Origin: Ciona savignyi
Lineage: Eukaryota > Chordata > Ascidiacea > Phlebobranchia > Cionidae
Length of the DNA: 64,000 nt
Direction: 5' to 3'
Assembly (NCBI GenBank): GCA_000149265.1
Contig: CH003241.1
Coordinates: 200,464-264,463 of the forward strand
Shown: in pieces, positions 44,281 through 57,100 of the stretch
How positions within the stretch are numbered: position 1 is the stretch's first letter
Layout of the letters: each line of letters begins with the position of its first letter
Program-made: the position numbers and the translations under genes
Notes under the pieces: model-generated
Told to the model about the DNA's origin: nothing
Database searches by the model: none
Seen by the model: only the letters and a program-made list of their open reading frames with translations

Positions 44281-47200
44281 TTACTTGGTTGTGTCGTCTT
44301 CTTTTAACATTCTCTCGATTTCCACCAGCCGGTTGATTTTGCTCGTGTTCTCTCCGCGAGACGGCGCACCGAACCTAACAAAAGTCGTACCCAATCCGAC
44401 AGCCTGAAAGCAAGTCCATGATGAACAAACTATAAATACGGAGAAAAAAATTCAAAAACGCACCATATCGGCGAAAATATCGTCGCAAACGTCGCCCGCC
44501 GGTGAAACAAGCATCGTCACGCAGTCACGTGATCTCACGTCACCGACAACGCGGGCAAGGTCGGAGCACGTGATCCGACTCCCGGTGCCGATGACCAGAC
44601 CACTCGATCTGCGCACTGAGAGGATGCTGTCGTTCACCGAGTGCAGTGAACCGTAAACAGCGTCACTTCCGATAACGAAGCATCTGGAACGCAACAGAGG
44701 ATACATTTATCCGACCGGTTAGTCTGGCGCTTTAGTACGAAGCCTTTCAGCAGAAGGTTGCAGGGTCTGAACTAGTCGCTAGCTGGTCATTTGTGTCCCT
44801 GGGCAAAGCACCTAACGAAAATTGCTGGAACGCAGAGAATTAATGGGTTCTACCAAATTGAAGGAACGTGTCTATCACACACAACACACTGCAATAGCTC
44901 CGGTAACCCGACGATGGACGCGAGGTGATCTGACGATTGCCCGTGTGTTGATCACCTTGGTTTTTCATTCACGGATAAACATGAATCTCCTATCCTATTT
45001 ATTACGTTTTTACTAAGTTTTACATATCTCGGGGATGGGATTTGTCATTTCTTCTATCCTAATCCATGAACTCATTCGTAAGAAGATGTCCGGTGAGAAC
45101 AAATACACAACCGACTACATAAAAGCTGGTTTTAGTCCGACAACCTTCCGTTTGTTACTAATCACAAATTTCCTCTAAACACTAACTTTTCAGAGACCAC
45201 TTCACAGAGTTTGCTCCATTGTTCCCTGTCCTCCTTTCTCACTGGGTCGACAAGCATGATGAGGGAAGGATATCTGCTCACCAGATCTTTGTACAAATCC
45301 ACCATCTCATCGGCCGTCTTCAATGCTCCAGTCGATATGTCGTATTTTCCTTTGTCCTGGTGGAAATCACTTAAAAGGGTAAGCGGAAAACTTAGGATAG
45401 GATGTTTATGTTTATCCCAGTGAATGAGAAAACCAAGGGGGTTAACACATACGCAATCGTAAGATCAACTCGCGCCCATCGTCGGGTTACCAAAGCTATT
45501 GCATTGTGTTGTGTATGATTCACACGTTTCTTAAATTTCGTAGAACCCATTAATCCGCTAGGTGTAGGCAATATGTGTTAAGTGCCTTGCCCAGGGACAA
45601 AACTGACTAGCTAGTGACCAGTTTCATACCTGCAACCCTTGGGCTAAAAGGCAATGCACTTAACCACTAGACTAATATGTCGGACAAATACAGGGTCAGT
45701 CCTAAATATTGAATATTATGCTTAGGTTTGCAGAGGTAACCCTTAAAAAGCCTGATTACGAATTTTGCATTCGAGTTATGTTGGGAAACATACAAGGAGA
45801 GGAAAGACCTGTGTAAAAATTTGTCACAATACCACAAGCTGTTCATACTTTAATTTCTTCCTGCTTAAATGAGAAGATAAGAACATTAACTCCAAGAAAG
45901 GTAATTTGACCCAAGGTAATTTCATCTCTTTGTAAAATACGAACAACATTTATTAACAACTAATCCTTACATAGTCGAATATATCATGGGCAGAGCAGTC
46001 AATTCCGAGGAAGACATCTTGACCAGGGGTGAATCCAGCGCTGGTGATCGCTTCTATTGTAGCATCGAGTGGCTGTTCGGGTTTGTCATAGCTTGGTTGG
46101 AAGCCACCGGAGGCACCGGTGAGTAACCCAGAGCTCTGTGATGTCATCAACGAATCAGGAAGAGTTATAATGGCTGATTTTGTTTGGCTAAATCACATAC
46201 ATTGTTATATTTCAAAACGGACCGAAAAACAAATGAAGACTGGTAAAAATATCTTAACGAATTAATCATTAAATTTATTCTTTTTACGCAAAATAAAAAT
46301 ATCACAAAAGCATCTATCTGTGGGTAATGGACAGTCACTGCTTAATCTCAGGTTAATTAAATCGAATAAATAAAGAAAAACTACAGTAACATTAAAGCTC
46401 TTGTTAAGTGTGGGATACACTGATGTTTATCACAGTAGATGGTTTAATTCAAGGGTGGAAGAAGGTATCATAGCATAGCAAGCCATCTTCTGTTTACCTC
46501 GCATCCACAGTCACAGTTAATATAATTCGTTAAATACAATGGACTTTGCTACACACTTTTGTTGAACCCATTACACCTGGCATGGGCAGCATACGACCCA
46601 TAGGCCGAGTCCAGGCTGTGAAGGGATTTTGATCAGCACGCAGACTGTATCTAACTATACCCATTAGTGTGGCCCTTGCATCAGTAAATTAATATTAAAG
46701 ATATTTAATACTGTTTATGTAATAATCAGGCCCACTAAACTTTATTTTCCTACATCAGGCCCACCGACTAGAGAAGTTTCACACCCCTGCATTACAATAT
46801 ACGTTAAGGCAATGTCTGCTAAGTGCTTTGGCCTAAGCTAGAAGTCGAGTTGATCCCACTACATTTCAGTTAATGTTTAAAATCTCCATGGACGAAACAC
46901 CACCCAATTTTTCACCTTGGATATACACATGAATATTAGAACATGATATAAATGACATAATACCGATTTTGCAGAAAGACCTTTTCCAATATTCTGATAA
47001 ACCTTCGACAAGTTAGTCATGCTTTCGCTGACAGTCCATCCCGGATTAGCGATTGCAAATACACTTTTTACCAAGTTCAGTTTACCTGTAAATTTTCAAT
47101 AATTTAATCGTTTTTAATGTTTTCTATCATTAATGCATTAGCTTCTCTTTAAACTTATGAATGTGCAACGCACAACTCCCTTTTTCCCGCTGCATTACAA

Positions 47201-50200
47201 GTTTATCAAATTTGATTTTTATACCTCTTAGTTACATGAAAAAATGTTTAAACTTGTTCACGAACAGGTGTAAGAGCTGCATGCACCCTTTCCTTCCAAA
47301 TTACAAGCCTGGCAAGATAAATTTACTACTACAAAAGTGTCCCAACTGTATTTTTGCAATCCAGCTTATGCTCACATCTATGTACAGTTACCTAAGTACG
47401 TACTACATATGATCTACAGTTACCTAAGTATGTACTACCTATGACGTACATTGTACAGTTACCAAGTATGGGATAGGATAGGATATCCATGTTTATCCTG
47501 TGAATGGGAAAACCAAGGGGGTTTACGCATGATCAATTGTCAGACCTCGCACCCATCGTCGGGTTACCGGAGCTATTGCAGTGTGTTGTGTATGATTTAC
47601 AAGTTCCTTCAATTTAGTAGAACCCATTAATCCGCTGGGTCCAGGCAATGTCCGTAAAGTGCCTTGCCCAAGGACACAACCGACTAGCTAGCGACCAGTT
47701 TCGCACCTGCAACCTTTCGATTAAAAGGCGGCCTACTTAACCGCCAGGCTAACCGGCTGGTATAAACCACCTATGATGTACAGTTACATACGTATGTACT
47801 ACTTATGAAAAATATTACATTGTAAGATACCTGGTGTCGCCTTTCCACCACTCATTACAGTAATAGCAGTGGTTGGCATGGAAATAACACTTTTTTCACA
47901 CTCCTGGGCAGTGCCGGACACCACGGACATTGTATGTCGTAGATGTTCAAATGCCGGCTTTCGCAAAAAGCTTGCTGCGGCCTTAAGAACGGCAACTGAT
48001 ACCAAACTAACAGCACTACAACCCTGGAAAATAAATAACCTTGAAGGTAAAACGAAAAAAATGCTTTACAAAAAGTTCATGTTTTAAACCGTACTTGTAA
48101 TGTTATTGGGTATTAGATACAGCTGTTAGTCAGCATAATTGGTAATACTATAAGCTTTATTCCTTATTTTATTTAAACGAGTACATATAAATCAACAAAG
48201 ATTAAAACACAGAATTTTTTTCGTACCTTTAACCTATTTTCCATTGCTTCTTTTGGTGGCACTGGTTTTTCAGGGGCTTTCCCTGCTTTCCCTTTGGCTG
48301 ATGGGGCTTTCTTTTTCTTCCCACTCGAGGGGGTAGGAGTCCTTGAATGATCATCGTCATCATCACCCAAATGATTGGAAAAGACAAATTTGTCATATTC
48401 AACATCATTTATCCAGTCCCTGGTAGAAACCATAATTAGGATAGGATAGGATATTCAGAATGTTTATCCCCGTGAATGGGAAAACCAAGGAGGTTATCAC
48501 ACGGGTAATCGTCAGATCACCTCGTGCGCATTGTCGGGTTACCGGAGCAATTGCAGTGTGTTGTGTATGATTTATACTTTCCTTGTTCAGGCAATGTTCG
48601 TTAAGTGCCCTGCCCAAGGACACAACCGACTGGATAGCGACCAGTTTCAAACCTTTAACCTTTCGGTTAAAAGGCATCGCACTAAACCACCAAACTAACC
48701 GGTCACTAAGTTATATACTGCTAGTACAATACAGCTAATCTATTGGCTAAAATAAAATAGAAAAATTTCTGGTAAGAAATTTAATTAATTTAAATATGTT
48801 ATTTTAAATAAAAAAATAAAACTTATATAGACACATATAACCGTTTTTGTTGTCTAAATTAAAACAATCAACGACCGTGGGTGACAGTAATTCATACTTT
48901 AGTATTTGATCCACTTCTTCTTGCTGAATTAAAGAAACATTGTTCAGCTTTTCAGAAATAGTTTCCACGATGTGAGTGCAACTTCTCTCAACAATCTCGT
49001 CGCTAGTTATTTGGGAATCTAAATTGAAAATAAAATAATCACATTTATTTCCATTAATATAGGATGCAATGACTGGCAAACGGCGTTATAACATGGCAGC
49101 CATATATGTGAATAAAGCACCTCTATGCGAAACGGCAGGATGTGACAAGTGGTACCCTTCCTTAGTCATTGTTTTTAAACGAGTGTTTTACTGAGTAACA
49201 ATGGTGGTGATTCCCCAATGTTTGTTTGGTTGGAAGCAGCATGTACTAGGCTGCGCGTCTGTGTTCTCGTTTAGCGGTAAAGTTTTGTACTAGCGGAGCA
49301 GTGTATTTTGAAATAAAGGTGTTGATTGTGCATCTGTTGGCTGTTTTGTTGGAAAAAAGTTGCCGATGTACGAAGGGGTATGGGCTCAACATTTTTAAGT
49401 AAAATTTTGGAGGGTTTTGAGTTAAGGCTGTATCTTAGAGAAAAGCCAACCTGTATTTGATTCTACACATTTTAACTACAAATTTAGAGAAAGCACATAG
49501 CGTACCTGAAACGAATTGCTGTTGGAAAGGCAGCATTGTTAATTCTTTTTCAAGTGACATTTCAGTTGTTGAGAGTAACTGAAACAAAATCAATATGTAA
49601 CATAATTATAAAGTAAATTGGGCAATAATTAAACCAAATATACAATTACACAAAACCTCATTTTTACCATACTATAGGATCGTGACATAAGATATTTATA
49701 ACTCTTAAGATAGAAAAATACAGGCAGAGTGCACATCATGTACATTTATCCTAATAATACCACATGGCCGCACTTGAGGTGCCAAAGCTATTACAATGTG
49801 TTGCATATGATAGAGAAGTTTCTTTGAATTGTGTTCAGCACATTAAATTAAACTGGGTTTAAACAATGTCCAATAAAAGTCATGGTAGTCGACCGGTTGG
49901 TCTGGCGGTTCAGTGTGAGGCCTTTCAGGTTGCAGGTATTGAACTGGTCGCTAGTCCGTTGTGTCCTTGGGCAAGGCAAGAATTAATGGGTCCTACCAAA
50001 TTAAAAAACGTGTGAATCATACACAACACACTGCAATAGCTCCGGTAACCCATTGATGAGCACGAGGTGATCTCATGATTGCCCGTGAGCAACCCCCTTG
50101 GTTTTCCCATTCATGGGAATAAACATGAATATCCTATCCTATCCTTTAGTTGTAAAGAAACGGATTTTGATCACACAACCTATTGGCTGCATGTCCAAGG

Positions 50201-50763
50201 TAATAAGCAACAAAGTTGTGAACCTATTTAAAAAGTGGGAAAATATAAAACAGTAAATATATTAATTAAAATACCGTGGGATGGTTTTTCACAGTAGCAT
50301 ACACACTACACTGCAAACCAGTGGAGCCGCAGCCATCAAGAACCTTCTTGGCCGAGAGACTTGTGATGGTTGGTGTTGCGGCAAAACCCTCGAAAAACTC
50401 GGCCTGTAATTATAGTCATTTTTTATATTTTAGACCCAGATATACCAGTAGGATTACGGGTGATAATGTATATGTTTTTAGTAGTCTATTTTACAGAAAA
50501 GCTTATAATTTAAGTCTGCATCGACAATCTATTTTAAATATGATTAAGCCTGACCGTTTAAGCGATTAACTGGGTCAATATATATTGTGTTTAAGAGTAA
50601 AATTAGTTCTAAATGTTGTCTGTCAGCTTACCAATCGTCCGTATATGTCGTTTGGCTTTTCAAAGAACATTTTGTTCAAAATGTCTTCTAATTTCGGAGC
50701 AACCTCATTTTCCGCGTAGTAATTTGCGGCTTTTTGCCTTAACTCGGCATATGTCTCCGTCAT
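44281..50763 (-). CDS. ENO4: ENO4, enolase-like protein, 546 aa, 11 exons
   Basis: Exons in transcript order: 50763-50632, 50403-50275, 49578-49506, 49018-48898, 48419-48227, 48023-47831, 47085-46964, 46135-45971, 45356-45187, 44683-44464 and 44403-44281. All are minus, phases agree throughout, and the total is 1641 nt. The N-terminus ([15 protein letters not shown], then D-I-Y-G-R-L) matches the ENO4-specific N-terminal region, not classic enolase. A Lys/Pro-rich linker in exon 5 ([16 protein letters not shown]) also matches ENO4 design. The enolase barrel follows, with V-D-P-V-R-K-E-D in exon 9, S-S-G-L-V-I in exon 10 and G-A-P-S-R-G-E-N in exon 11. Vertebrate ENO4 is about 625 aa and is linked to sperm motility. 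By eye, two catalytic lysines of true enolases are replaced (G-T-G in exon 10, V-R-F in exon 11), so classical enolase activity is doubtful. Confidence 0.93.
44709..45003 (+). repeat. SINE-A, full length, ENO4 intron 9
   Basis: A complete copy runs from TCCGACCGGTTAGTCTGG to AACATGAATCTCCTATCCTA. Its 64-codon frame is not a gene. Confidence 0.85.
45391..45690 (-). repeat. SINE-A, full length, ENO4 intron 8
   Basis: The plus strand begins TTAGGATAGGATGTTTATG and ends with the head ACTAGACTAATATGTCGGAC. It lies about 35 bp upstream (in transcript sense) of the exon 9 acceptor. Confidence 0.85.
46550..46860 (-). repeat. Old SINE-A remnants in ENO4 intron 7
   Basis: Scattered diverged blocks such as TTGTTGAACCCATTACACC and AAGGCAATGTCTGCTAAGTG match the central region of SINE-A on the minus strand. 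Limits are uncertain. Confidence 0.35.
47468..47762 (-). repeat. SINE-A, full length, ENO4 intron 6
   Basis: The copy is close to consensus: GGATAGGATAGGATATCCATG tail, CTTGCCCAAGGACACAACC, and CCAGGCTAACCGGCTGG head. It sits in a locally repetitive context where GTACAGTTACnTAnGTATGTACTAC recurs on both sides. Confidence 0.88.
48437..48707 (-). repeat. SINE-A, ENO4 intron 4
   Basis: It has GGATAGGATAGGATATTCAG, CATTGTCGGGTTACCGGAGC, CTGCCCAAGGACACAACC and CCAAACTAACCGGTC. A short central part (the usual AATTTGGTAGAACCCATTAA) is missing. It lies 17 bp before the exon 5 acceptor in transcript sense. Confidence 0.85.
49318..49437. repeat. Unclassified repeat shared with 3080-3200
   Basis: It matches over about 115 bp, from GATTGTGCATCTG to GGAGGGTTTTGAGTT, and lies in ENO4 intron 3. 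See the partner entry for shared blocks. Confidence 0.55.
49742..49872 (-). repeat. Diverged SINE-A remnant, ENO4 intron 2
   Basis: TTTATCCTAATAATACCACA, CAAAGCTATTACAATGTGTTG and AAACTGGGTTTAAACAATGTCC follow SINE-A order on the minus strand. It lies just before a younger plus-strand copy. Confidence 0.5.
49886..50147 (+). repeat. SINE-A, ENO4 intron 2
   Basis: A near-complete copy runs from TCGACCGGTTGGTCTGGCGG to ATGAATATCCTATCCTATCC, with a small deletion after GGGCAAGGCA. Confidence 0.85.
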
Positions 50764-51177
50764 TTTCTATTTTCTAGACAAAAAGCAAGACATTACACTA
50801 CAGAATATATAAAAATCACAAAACGTATATATAAACCTGTCTCGTCAGCTGATAGAAGGAATAGCGTTTGGTCCATAGCAACTCTATTGTTGTAGTTCGC
50901 CACCTACCGAAAGTTTTTAAATTCTAGTAAACAAACATAAAAGTAGCATATTTAAAAATTATAAACATAAATAAATATGTTAGTAAAATATACGTTAATT
51001 ATTAAAAGTAGAATAAAAAATAAAACGACGTTAAAATATAATAGACTTTAGTTATGACCAGCGTACAGTTAGCATTTACAGTTATCGATTTGGCGCGAAA
51101 AATAAAAATCCCCTGAGAAAGAAAAATAGAACTGTGTGAGTTCGAACTATTTTATTATTGTTTCCGTTAGCTAAATC
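50764..51177. promoter_or_regulatory. Shared head-to-head promoter region of ENO4 and MCM10
   Basis: The two start codons face away from each other across 414 bp with no gene between, so both promoters and 5'UTRs must lie here. No clear TATA box is visible and the middle is AT-rich. Sharing of regulatory elements is an inference. Confidence 0.65.
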
Positions 51178-54100
51178 ATGGATACTGAAGACAATTTAGA
51201 AGCACTGTTCGATGCAGAGGATAACGACGAATTGCTTACAGAGCTTCTGAATGAACATGAGACTGAAAAAACAGCCAAACAAAAGGAAAACGGTAAGTTA
51301 CCTTTGCTTTAGATGTACGTATGGGGGAAAACTAAAAGGAGCGAAAGCAGGAAGCAGGAAACTGCACACTAAAATAAATATTAAGGAGTTAGTTTTAAAC
51401 ATGGGATTTAAGGTTATTTCTTTGGTTGAGATTAGTGTTTAGACAAAGGGTAAAATGAATTTTCATAGTTTTGGTGAGCAGCCCGTATGGAAAGTACGTC
51501 AATTTTCGCCGAGATCTCGAGTGTGCACGTGCCAAATATTTAAGTGTGCAGTGTGCAAACGTCCAAGAATGCACACTTCAAGTGTGCACACAATCTCCTT
51601 TTCATAACTGTTTACCAAAATCTAAAAAAACATATTATTCTATCCTAAATCTTTCGTGTCCGTCAGCTAACATATCTATCTACGTAACTAAAAATGTACG
51701 GAAAGTAAATTACCCGAGGTCCAGAGGTAGGTTTACAAGTTTATTGGAAATTATATGATGTTTATACTGCCAGCTCGCGAGCGTGTGTGAAATTAGCCAA
51801 GTGTGCAAAGACGCAGAGAAAAAAAACTCGAGTGTGCAGCTGCCGTACTTTCCATACTGGGTGAGCAGTTTCCCTCTTTCCCATTTTCCCTCTCTTTAGC
51901 GTTGCCTGTATGTTAAAACTGCCTTGTGTAGCAAAATGACACCGTATATGTCGCAGATGTAGATGAATTGGCGCTTTTAAACAGTTTTATTTCTGATGAT
52001 GAAGAAGAAGAGGGAAGTAAATCAGTTAATGCAGAAGATCTTAAGAAAATGGAAGGTTGGTGCAAATTACCATATTTTTGCCGAATACATCACTAATCAT
52101 TTTTTGTATATTGTATTGTTAGAGAAAATATGTTTAATTACTATTACTATTTTAATGGGTCAATTCAAAAAATTTGTTTAATAAAAGGAGGTTCTTGTAG
52201 GCAAACTCGAGATACTCGTTTTAAAATAGATATTCATCACAAAACTGTTCACATTTAGGTTAGCGGATATATTGCAGTGTGTTGTTTAGGTTGGAAACAT
52301 TATATCAATTTTATTTAACCCATTAAACCACTTAGTTTAAGCTATGTGTATAAAGTGACCCGTTCAATGACACAATTGACTAATTACCGGCTGGTTTTAA
52401 TCGCACAACCTTTTAACCTCTGGTTTAAAGCTAAACCATTGGAACACCTTCTCAGTTAACTAGCTACTGACCAATTGAACCTGCAACCCTTCGGCTAAAA
52501 GGCGACGCACTATCCACTAGACCAGTGATGGCGAACCTTTTCGAGGCCGCGTGCCACATTTGCAGCCTGAAATGAATTTGTCTGTCCCGGCGTGCCAGCC
52601 GTTTCATAAACATCAGTTTTCAATAAACAAAAACGTTTAGATTAGACACAAACTACCGCGGCCAAAACTTGTGGTAAATAGATCACGCGTAGCCAACGCA
52701 CGACCATAGGCCTACTATCGCTTTGTTCCAGGCACCTCCAGGCAAAATTCGGTCTTCCTTCAAGATACAATTGCTGAGTAATGTTATGTAGACCTAAGCG
52801 ATCTTAACTAGCTGCAATCCAACTAAATATAAAACGTAGGCTAATGCAAAATTATGCAGTTTAATTTATATAACAAAGCAACACTTAAAATGCATTTAAA
52901 CTTGTGAAATGAAGAAAATAACATTTCGGCTGATATTACTCCGGACTTTTCCATGACAACCACTCATACGTAACAAAGGGGGGATCGAATTTTACGGGAA
53001 GACCAAATGTTATACGACACCGGAGGCGGGTCTTAAGATTCGAATAATAAAGTTTTTACGAAATCAATGTGATTTCTGTTGTTGTAAAGTTGCAGATAAC
53101 TTGTTGATTGGTGGCTCATACTTTGTGAATTTGAGTGTGACACACGCACTACTCATGTCATCTGTAAGTCTATTTCTTCTCTCTGATTTAATAAAGTTCA
53201 TAGTCGAAAACAGCTGTTCACAAGAATATGATGACCTAAACAACGTAAGAAGAGCTATTCCAAGCGATTTCATAGATTTGATACTGATCGGCAGAGAATT
53301 CCATGCTTTCAGAATTTCTATTTTAGAGTTACTAGTGGCGTTTTCATTCATCATTTCCTCACACTCTATTTTCTCAACCATCGGACATTATTATACATCA
53401 GTAAGGTATCAATCATACTGTGCTTTGACTTCACCAAGAAGTGCTTGAAATTGACGAAAATTAAGTGCACGAGCCATAATGTAATTTACTATTTTATAAC
53501 ATCTTTGAGTACATCTTCTAATTTCCTGGTACTGTCTTTCGCACAAAGAGCTTCGTTTTTTTTCGGAATGCGTCACGTGCCAGTATTTATGATCTCGCGT
53601 GCCAACTTTGGCACGCGTGCCATAGGTTCGCCATCACTGCACTAGACTAATCTGTTATGAAAACCTAATGAAATTTACTTTCTAAAATGTAACAAAATGG
53701 AAGGTTGGTGCAAATTACCAAATTTTTTGCTGAATACATCACCAATCAATGTTCTTACTTGATTTATAGATGAATACGAGGAATTGGAGAAAAAAATGAA
53801 AGCTTTGAAGGACAAAATGAATACAAGTGGAGGAGAGAAATGTAAAGCAGACAACACAAATAAAGATAACGCCCCAGATGAGAGTTCTATTGCCCCAGTA
53901 GAGCAAAAACGAAGTTTCTTTGATGCATTTGGAGCTGGGATTGATGGAGCCGAAATTGCTGAAGAGAGAAATAAAGAAACTCCAAAACCACCGGATTTGA
54001 AGCCAAAAATTTCGGTATCGGGATCTGAGCCTATGGCTTCAGAACCATCCCAGAAACGACGAAGAATCTGTCACAACCAAAGCCCGGAAAACCAACCACC

Positions 54101-57100
54101 ATCTACAAGTAACAGTAAAGTTGGTTCGTTTACATTTTACGACAAACTAAAACAAGCACCAGCACCAAAGCCGAAGCAAATTCCAAAACCATTTATGGGG
54201 CAGCAGATTTTTGAAACGGAATATTTCTCCAGAATCCGACTGAAGTGAGTTTTCTGTTTACTAGTTAAATTGGTTGAATTTTTAAATTTTTATTATAATA
54301 AACAATTTGCAGTAACTTTTTGGGCCATTGTGTAATTTTGTCAGTGCCCGTAAATTGTATTAGTTTATTTGACACATATATGACACCTATTGGCGCCAGA
54401 CATATTTTGTTCATATCATAAAATATCATAAATCATAAAAAAATCATAAAATATAATCATAAATCATAAGTTCATATCATAAAAATAAAATCACTTTGTT
54501 GATTAGTCTTGTTTCTTTCCAGGGAGCGCTTTGTTTCGAAAGAGGAAATGAACGAAAGAATGAAATCGAAACTTTACATGAAGATCAGTCTAATTCGACC
54601 GACGCAAAAGTTATGCGAAGAAAAGGATTGGGTCACAATTGCTGTTGTTGCAAAACAAATGGATCCACAGACAGCAAAGAATGTAAGAAAATTTATGTTG
54701 AACTTTTTTTTAACATTTGTTGCACATTTGACTGAAACCATCCAAGGTTTTCAGTTTTAAACCAAGTCTCTGACTAACCATTTGTGTCTTTAAGTACAGT
54801 TCCCTTGTTTTGTGTCCAACAAAATAAGGGAACTGTACTTAAACTGATTGATTTAATGGTTTGAACAAAAACTGTTGCAATATTCTTATATTAAACACAC
54901 TTTAATAACATTTGTAACACGACAGTGAACATGAGGTAATCTGAATAATATGTGTTGTGTAATTCAGTAAACCTGTTTCGGCACTACTATTAGTATATTT
55001 GAAACTGGTCGCTAGCTAGCTAGTTGTATCCTTGGGCAAGGCACTAAACCGGTAGGCCTATTGCCTGAACCCAGCAGATTAATGGGAACTTGTCTATCAT
55101 ACACAACACACTGCAATAGCTCTGGTAACCTGACGGTGGGCGCAAAGTGATCTGACAATTGCCCATGTGGTAACCCCCTTGGTTTTCCTATTCACCGGGA
55201 TAAACATGAATATCCTATCCTATACCTTTTTTGCTTAATTAACAATATAACAATTGAAATGAATGTAATAATAATGTCATGATTTAATCATTAAATATTT
55301 TAATATAAACACAGTGACTTCATAGGCAATCAGTACTGACAATATGTCAAATATTACTTTTGTGTATCAAATGGCCAAATTTTCAGGGAAAACGCTTCAG
55401 TATCTGGCACCTCTCAGACCTGGACGACTGCACAAAGCATGTGGCTTTGTTTCTGTTCGGCGGCGTGCATGAGGAACTGTGGAAGAAGTTCACCATCGGC
55501 TCGGTGATTGGGCTTCTTAACCCAGCTATTATGCCCCCGAGAAAAGACACTGCACCCGGCAAAAGGTATCAAAACTATTTAAAGATAATATTTAGAATTT
55601 TAGGGATATTCTTGTTTGCTTTGTTGGGCTTATCTTTTAACTCAAAATTGTTAATTCTAGAATCAAAACTAATTTGAAAGTACCATCCATCCGTATGTGT
55701 AAACCGTTATTTGACCTACGGCCAGTATTTGTGAGTTTTTTGGATTTGTAAAACCTAGGACCAGGATTTGTGAGGCCACAGTAGCGAATTTCATGCAATC
55801 AAATACGTCCACATATGTCGTAATTGTCTCTTCGGCGATTTTAAGCAATAAAACATCATACCAAGCTATGTACACTGTATTAGTAAACTTATAACGATAA
55901 GTAAATTATCACAGCCATGTTCTCGCCCTTTGTAAAACATTGTGCTTTCAGTTACGACAACACACCAGCGCTGACGGTTGACGTGGCGGACCGAGTCATG
56001 CGAATCGGCGTCTCTGCTGACCTCGGGTGGTGCATGGCCACTAAATTCCGTAACAAGAAACCTGCAGGGAAATGCCTCGCTTTTATCAACAAGTAAGCTC
56101 ATTTGAATAAGGGAGATATTAAGATAAAGTTCATATCTTTATCTCAGTATATTTGCACGACGACTGTTTTGTACTAAAGACTCAAAGAAAAAAAAACATT
56201 TATGCACCATAACAATGCTGTTAGTTTATGAAACCTTGCTTTAAAGTTAGGATAATGGACTTGTGTTTATCCCCACGGATAGGATAACGACAGGCGTTAT
56301 TATACATAACTCTTAGATTACATCATTACTACCCCGGGCTTTAGAGCTATTACAGTGCGTTTTATATGTCTTTAACATTTGTGTGTTTTATATGTCTTTA
56401 ACAGTTTTTTTCATATTGGTCAACATTTACTTATTGCTTCAGACTGACTTCTTAGGCACTGGTTTCGATTAAACAACCTTTCAACTATTGGTACAATGGG
56501 CGCCCAACAGAACCAGATCAACATTGTAAATTGTCCACACATAGGAGCATCGGCGAAACCTGCATCTTCCACATGCAATCCAAGTACAAGAAGATGGGTT
56601 CCAAGCGCGGTGAGCTTCAAGGCTCCGTCGGTGCCCCAATCGCCGACAAATACAAGAAAACGCTGTGGAACAAAGTGAAGGGGGACCAGTTTTTCTACGG
56701 GGGTCAGGTTTACAGTGCAGCTCCCCCTTCTACCAACCACACTCTGAAAAAGTAAGCTTGTTTTTTTTGTTTTACCCCTTTTTTAATATAGAACATCCTT
56801 GAACATTTTTTACACAATTTTGTAGGAGAGAAAGCAAGATGACCTTGACCAAAGTTTTTGGCACTGTTGCAAGTAGTTCTCAAACTGCACAGCAGGTGAA
56901 TTGAAATTTGTTATTCATGGTAATAAATTTTACATATTTCATTATTAAGTGTATTTTTCGGGTATTTGTGTGAAGTGGTATTATTGTTGGAAGAAAATAG
57001 GTGTTTTATCAACATGCAATTATTAAAATACCTCTTTCTCACAGTGGGGCTACCAAAGTTCTTACAGTGTGTTGTATATCGTTGAGATTTTTCTTTAGAT

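Noticed and set aside
56511-56544. Acceptor CCCAACAG at 56510 for MCM10 exon 7
   Set aside because: Using it puts a stop in frame. The acceptor at 56544 keeps phase and yields the expected C-x2-H zinc-site residues and Q-S-K-Y-K-K-M.
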